From contig OZ242331.1 in assembly GCA_965208275.1 (NCBI GenBank), forward strand, positions 186,001 to 250,000: a stretch of DNA of 64,000 nt, read 5' to 3'. The position numbers and the translations under genes were made by a program. The stretch is from Bin5 sp022827195 (lineage in GTDB: Bacteria > Chloroflexota > Anaerolineae > Caldilineales > Caldilineaceae). This document shows positions 60,051 through 64,000 of this stretch, piece by piece. The notes under the pieces are model-generated. The model was not told where the DNA came from, did not search any database, and saw nothing but the letters and a program-made list of their open reading frames with translations. Within the stretch, counting starts at the first letter, position 1. Every line of letters starts with the position of its first letter.

Positions 60051-61043
60051 TTATCTCTCCAGGCGCACGCGCGGGTCAACCATGGTGTAGACCACGTCGG
60101 TCAACAGGATAACGACGATACTCAGGAGGGAGCTGATCATGACCAGGCCCATAATCACCGGGTAGTCGCGTTCCCTGACCACGCGGATAAACAGGAGGCC
60201 CAGCCCGGGCCAGGCGAAGACGGTCTCGACGATGACCGAGCCGCCGAACAGCCACATGATCATCCCGCCAACCAGCGTGGTGACGGGGATGAGGCAGTTG
60301 CGCAGGGCGTGCTTGAGCATGACGAACTTTTCCGACAGCCCCTTGGCACGGGCAGTACGGATATAGTCCTCGCCCATCACTTCGAGCATGGCGGTGCGGG
60401 TGATGCGCATGATGTAGGGCAATCCGCCAAAGCTGAGCGTGGCAGCGGGAAGGATGAGGTGGCGGATGCGGTCCCAAAATGAAAAGGGCATGCCCACGGT
60501 TTCATAGCCGCTGGTCGGCAGCCAGCCGAGCACGAGCGCGAAAATGTAGATCAGGAGCATGGCGAGGAAGAAGCCGGGCATGCTGACGTAGAAGAAGGAG
60601 AAGAAGGCGGCGGTGTAGTCAAAGAGCGAGTATTTCCTCACCGCCTGGAGCACGCCCAACGCGACCCCGAGAAAGGCGCTCAAGGCAATGCTGAGGAGGT
60701 TCAGCTGGACCGACGGCCAGGTGAAGTCGCCGATGATCTCGGAAACGGGGATTTTGGAGACCATCGAGCGCCCTAGATTGCCGCGCGCCAGTTCGCCCAG
60801 CCAGAAAACGTAGCGCACATACCACGGGCGATTGAGGCCGCGAATTTCGCGCTGCGTTTCGATCATCTTATCCAGCTTCTCCATCGTCATACGCGACCCG
60901 GCGCCGGAGGTGGCGAGGATGGGGTTCATCATCAGGGTGACGGGGTCGCCGGGCGCGAAGCTATAGAGAGCGAAGTTGACCAGGCTGATGACAAACAGGA
61001 CCGGGACCATCAGCATCAGGCGCTTGACGAGATACCTGCCCAC
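60051..61043 (-). CDS. Peptide/opine-type ABC transporter permease, DppB family
   Basis: 330 aa, six or more helices. It starts GRYLVKRLMLMVPVLFVISL, has FALYSFAPGDPVTLMMNP (conserved APGDP) and an EAA loop in DYIRTARAKGLSEKFVMLKH. LFGGSVIVETVFAWPGLG is the family signature. It lies between a hairpin-bearing spacer and DppC. Confidence 0.92.
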   Translation of the reverse strand: MGRYLVKRLMLMVPVLFVISLVNFALYSFAPGDPVTLMMNPILATSGAGSRMTMEKLDKMIETQREIRGLNRPWYVRYVFWLGELARGNLGRSMVSKIPVSEIIGDFTWPSVQLNLLSIALSAFLGVALGVLQAVRKYSLFDYTAAFFSFFYVSMPGFFLAMLLIYIFALVLGWLPTSGYETVGMPFSFWDRIRHLILPAATLSFGGLPYIMRITRTAMLEVMGEDYIRTARAKGLSEKFVMLKHALRNCLIPVTTLVGGMIMWLFGGSVIVETVFAWPGLGLLFIRVVRERDYPVIMGLVMISSLLSIVVILLTDVVYTMVDPRVRLER

Positions 61044-61116
61044 AAGCTACGCCTTTCGCACAAGTCGGGCAGGCGGTCGGCGTCGCGCCAACCACCTGTC
61101 CAGTTCAGCATGGAAG

Positions 61117-61141
61117 CGGCGGGCGCCCGCTGCGCCCGCCG
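61117..61141 (-). terminator. Intercistronic 10-bp hairpin after binding-protein gene
   Basis: CGGCGGGCGC CCGCT GCGCCCGCCG is a perfect 10-bp stem with a 5-nt loop, 21 nt after the stop of the binding-protein gene. As at 18803, there is no U-run; it probably adjusts the ratio of binding protein to permease. Confidence 0.65.
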
Positions 61142-61162
61142 TAGTTGATCGTTCTGCGCCGG

Positions 61163-62851
61163 CTACTCTTTGAGGTACCAGTCGGCGGCGTTGAAGGAGG
61201 TGTCTCCCAGGCTGGGATTCCAGATGAAGTTGCCGACCTTGTCGCTGACCAGATGGCAGAGCGGGTCCTGCGTAACCCACAGGTAGGGCAGCTCGTCGTT
61301 CATGATCGCCGAAATCTTCCAGGCAATCTCTTGCGCCGCTTCAGGATCGATGGTTGCGGCCGACATGCTCACCAGTTCATCCAGCTCCTCGTTGCAGTAG
61401 GCGGTCCACTCCGAGTAGACGCCGCCGCAATTCCAGTGCGCGGCGACCAGGGCGGGGTGGCTGCCGTCGTAACCGGCCTCGGCCCAGAGGTCCATGTTGC
61501 CTTCGCGCATGATTTCGATGAAGGCGCTGTACTTGACATGGATGATCTTGACATTGATGCCGGCCTCGCCCAGCGCCTGCTGCACATAGGCGGCGATCGG
61601 GTCTTCGCCTTCTGCATGGCTCTGGAAGATGATCTCGCGATCGAAGTCCCATCCCACCTCTTCGAGGATGGCGCGGGCCTTGTCCGGGTCATGCTCGTAG
61701 GGATTGACGTTGGGGTTGGCGGCCCAGTCGGGGAAGTTCACCGGCGAGGTGATTGGCTGGCCCAGACCTTCCCATCTGAGAATATTGAGCACGTCGCGGT
61801 CAATCGCGTGCATCATCGCCTGCCGGACCCGTTTGTCAAAGAGGTACTCTTTGCGGCCGTTGACGCCGATGCCGCCGAAAGAGGGTGAAGGATTGCAGGT
61901 CAGGGTTGCGCCGTCCATTTCGCTGGCGCGCTGCAGGATATCGCCGCCCGCGCGTTCCAGGATCTCCAGTTCGCCCGCTTCCACCTTGGCGATTGCCGCT
62001 TCCGGCGACAGGTTCTGGAACATGATGATCTTGTCGACATTGGCTTCATGCAGGTAGGGCAGGTCGAGCCAGTAGGGGCGTACCGCTTCGAGCTCGATGT
62101 ACTGCGTCTCCTTATACTCGACCAGGCGGAACGGTCCCGAGTGTACGTCCGAGTGGGCGTTCCAGGGGTGGGCCTCGATTTCTTCTGTCGAGGTGCTGTG
62201 TTCGTAGATGTGGGCGGGCGCGATCGAGCGGTAGAGCAGGCGGGCGAAGGTAACATCGGGTTGAACAAGCTGGAAGCGTACGGTGTGGTCGTCGATCACC
62301 TCGATGCCGGTGACCTCGTCTGCCGAGCCTTCGGCGAATGCGACATAGCCTTCGATCAGGTTGCCGTCGAGGAAACCCCAGCCTCCGGCCGTCATGTCGA
62401 GGAAACCGGGCGTGAGGAAGCGCTCATAGGTCCACTTGACGTCGTGGGCGGTCAGGGGGACGCCGTCGCTCCACTGGGCCGCGGCCGGCAGGTGGAAGGT
62501 GACGCTTGTGGCGTCATCACTAACCTCGAAGCTCTCGGCCAGATAGGGGTCCATGCCGCCCGAGGTGTTGTGGATGACGAGGCCGGGCCAGACCAGCTTC
62601 ATGGTGTTATGCCAGGCGGTCGTCTCGTAGAACCACAGGGGTGAGAAGTAGGTCGTGCGGCCGCCGGAGCCCTTGTAGCGGATGATGCCGCCCTGGGGAA
62701 CGCCGCCTTCGGCCATTTCCGCATCGGCCGCGGGGGCTTCGGTCTCGGGTGCGGCGGGCGCAGCGGGTTGTGCACATGCGGCCGCGGCCACGCTCGCCGC
62801 GGTGAATGCTGACACCTTCAAAAACTGCCGGCGAGAAATCCTGTCGTTCAT
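61163..62851 (-). CDS. ABC transporter substrate-binding lipoprotein, family 5 (peptide/opine type)
   Basis: 562 aa from ATG 62851 (GGAGGG just upstream; ATG 62863 is also possible). Tat-lipoprotein signal SRRQFLKVSAFTA ... AAAACAQPAA. The family 5 fold: GGMDPYLAESFEVSDDATSV, TFHLPAAAQWSDGVPLTAHD with VKWTYERFL, FDKRVRQAMMHAIDRDVL and PWNAHSDVHSGPFRL. It delivers the substrate to DppB/DppC. Downstream hydrolases suggest a glycoconjugate. Confidence 0.92.
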   Translation of the reverse strand: MNDRISRRQFLKVSAFTAASVAAAACAQPAAPAAPETEAPAADAEMAEGGVPQGGIIRYKGSGGRTTYFSPLWFYETTAWHNTMKLVWPGLVIHNTSGGMDPYLAESFEVSDDATSVTFHLPAAAQWSDGVPLTAHDVKWTYERFLTPGFLDMTAGGWGFLDGNLIEGYVAFAEGSADEVTGIEVIDDHTVRFQLVQPDVTFARLLYRSIAPAHIYEHSTSTEEIEAHPWNAHSDVHSGPFRLVEYKETQYIELEAVRPYWLDLPYLHEANVDKIIMFQNLSPEAAIAKVEAGELEILERAGGDILQRASEMDGATLTCNPSPSFGGIGVNGRKEYLFDKRVRQAMMHAIDRDVLNILRWEGLGQPITSPVNFPDWAANPNVNPYEHDPDKARAILEEVGWDFDREIIFQSHAEGEDPIAAYVQQALGEAGINVKIIHVKYSAFIEIMREGNMDLWAEAGYDGSHPALVAAHWNCGGVYSEWTAYCNEELDELVSMSAATIDPEAAQEIAWKISAIMNDELPYLWVTQDPLCHLVSDKVGNFIWNPSLGDTSFNAADWYLKE

Positions 62852-62863
62852 CTTGCCCTCCAT

Positions 62864-63182
62864 TTTCTCCTCTCCTTTGCGAGCTGTTCTCAGTTCAGGG
62901 ACGGTGAAAGGTGTTTCACGCAAGATATCGCGTCACGTGTCCTGCCAGTGTGCGTCGGAAGGTCTGCCGTTTCAGTGGTTTTCGGGAATCAGATTCGGGA
63001 TGATTGCGGTATTTGCGGCGCTCCCCTCTCCTGTCGTGCGCTGCTGCGCGGCGGGACTCTGCATGAGGGAACTGCGGTCTGCAGATGTTTCGGAACGGAG
63101 CCTGATGACCGAGGACAGCCTTGTCGGTCGACTGTCTGGGCGGATGCTAACATTTATATATCGACTTGTCAACGCGCGATTC
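62864..63182. other. Long leader of the peptide ABC operon
   Basis: Between the binding-protein start and the insertion-sequence end. The open frames on the plus strand carry no ribosome site or family similarity. The predicted promoter at 63144-63172 implies a leader of about 280 nt. Confidence 0.4.
63144..63172 (-). promoter_or_regulatory. Promoter for the peptide ABC operon
   Basis: Minus strand TTGACA (63167-63172), a 17-nt spacer and TAGCAT (63144-63149). The insertion-sequence end begins about 11 nt further upstream. Confidence 0.5.
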
Positions 63183-64000
63183 GGGGGGGGTGCATCCGAG
63201 ATTTTTGCGAGAGGGAGAGAGTTGTAGACTGAAGGGAGGGAAGAGGGAAGTTAAAGGGAGGGGGTTCGAGATGGACAAGGAAAAGGCGAAGGCGAAGTTT
63301 ATGGGGGATGCGGAAGCAGTATTTGAGCGGATGTGGTCGTGGGGTGCAGAGCACTCGCAGGCAACGTTGGACGAGATAGCGGCGGAGTTGGTGCCATTGC
63401 GCCAGGAGTTGATGGGGGAATTGCTGGGGGAATTGGCGCAGCAACATGGGGATGGGCGGTATGAAGAGGTGGTCTGTTCTGCGTGTGGGGAGAAGATGAA
63501 GTCGAGTGGACGGCGGAGGCGGAAGGTGTTACACGCCGAAGGGGAGGTGAAAATCAAGCGGGGCTATCACCGTTGTCCGCAATGTGGGCAGGGGATTTTC
63601 CCCCCTGGATCGAAGGCTCCATCTGACGCGGCGTAGCTGGACGCCGGCGACGATAGCGCAAGCGCTGCGGATGAGCGTAGAGATACCCTCCTATGAGCGG
63701 GCTGCGGCGCAGTTTAGCGAGTTGACGCATGTTGGTCTGTCCAAGAGTAGTCTCCAGGAGTTGGTCAAAGCGTATGGCGGGCAACTGGTAGAGCGTCAGG
63801 CGGAAGAAGCGCAGGCTACGATGGAGATGCCGAGTAAGGAGACTGGGGAGGTCAGGCGCGAGATACCGGAGCCGCCGAGCGAGGCGATGAACATCTCGAT
63901 GGATGGGGCGATGGTCCATATTCGAGGCGAAGGATGGAAAGAGGTGAAAGCGGTAGCCGTGTCGGCGATACGGCATCTGGTTGATAGGGTGACAGGCAAA
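63183..64000 (+). mobile_element. ISKra4-like insertion sequence, left part (continues past the window)
   Basis: The left end is taken as the G-run at 63183 followed by TGCATCCGAGATTTTTGCGA, which resembles ISKra4-type termini from memory (GGGTGCATCCGAG). The transposase starts at 63271. The right end is outside the window, so the inverted-repeat match cannot be checked. Confidence 0.6.
63271..64000 (+). pseudogene. ISKra4-family transposase, frameshifted in a C-run, partial
   Basis: ATG 63271 with AAAGGGAGGGGG upstream. About 112 aa hold the N-terminal part: KAKFMGDAEAVFERMW, then a zinc-finger pair VCSACGEKMKSSGRRRR and YHRCPQCGQGIFP. At the six-C run near 63599-63604 the frame changes by +1. 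In the new frame LDRRLHLTRRSWTPATIAQA, FSELTHVGLSKSSLQELVKA and MNISMDGAMVHIRGEGWKEV (DDE-type first Asp) continue to the window end. Without the shift the zero frame stops at TAG 63634-63636. Confidence 0.8.

Overview
This is a GC-rich bacterial chromosome segment. Several traits suggest a member of Chloroflexota, probably near Caldilineales or Anaerolineae. These are substrate-binding proteins with a twin-arginine signal followed by a lipoprotein Cys, ABC sugar operons without a dedicated ATPase, tandem Gfo/Idh/MocA oxidoreductases, and a GAF-PAS-kinase-receiver-winged-helix architecture. The taxonomic placement is inference. No rRNA, tRNA or CRISPR array was recognised.

Layout. (1) 1-5.8 kb, minus strand: three Gfo/Idh/MocA oxidoreductases, a phytanoyl-CoA-dioxygenase-like hydroxylase, two GNAT acetyltransferases and a broken nucleotidyltransferase with its small partner. 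(2) 6-12.8 kb: accessory island with an SH3-domain secreted protein, an XRE-ImmA protein with a decayed PIN partner, and a visibly lower-GC pair, a zinc-ribbon/HEPN-like protein and an FRG-TPR protein, that looks imported and is the best candidate for an undescribed defence-type system. (3) 13.4-15.9 kb: a hybrid histidine kinase/response regulator cut by one in-frame TAA. (4) 16.9-20.3 kb: sugar ABC operon on the minus strand with a good promoter and an intercistronic hairpin. (5) 20.4-31 kb: MFS exporter, PIN/antitoxin pair with the PIN gene broken by a TAA, metallo-beta-lactamase-fold hydrolase, HAD and Nudix hydrolases, KefB-type antiporter, RecD2-like helicase, TIM-barrel isomerase. (6) 31-41.8 kb: alkaline-phosphatase-superfamily enzyme, a 47-bp tandem repeat array, an Asp-box surface protein next to murE, a three-module lipoprotein, a Cys-rich conserved protein and a decayed HigB/HigA-like pair. 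(7) 41.9-50.4 kb: ABC sugar operon with two paralogous binding proteins around one permease pair, followed by a sulfatase and a PHP-type protein. This suggests uptake and breakdown of sulfated glycans. (8) 51-56.9 kb: SDR, zinc dehydrogenase, BKACE, FAD amine oxidase and M19 dipeptidase-like protein, a catabolic set. (9) 56.9-62.9 kb, minus strand: peptide-type ABC transporter (binding protein and two permeases) with two tandem BNR/sialidase-like hydrolases. (10) The right edge enters an ISKra4-like insertion sequence whose transposase is frameshifted.

Two themes run through the window. First, toxin-like genes decay while their partners often stay intact: NTase, two PIN genes and HigB. Three interruptions (PIN at 8.06 kb, PIN at 22.2 kb, kinase-regulator at 14.13 kb) are single TAA codons where the family normally has tyrosine. 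Second, several dispersed non-coding repeat families (CACGAA type, TTTTTCGTTTTCAG type, GGCCAGTGG type) lie in the intergenic spaces, one of them often directly after stop codons.
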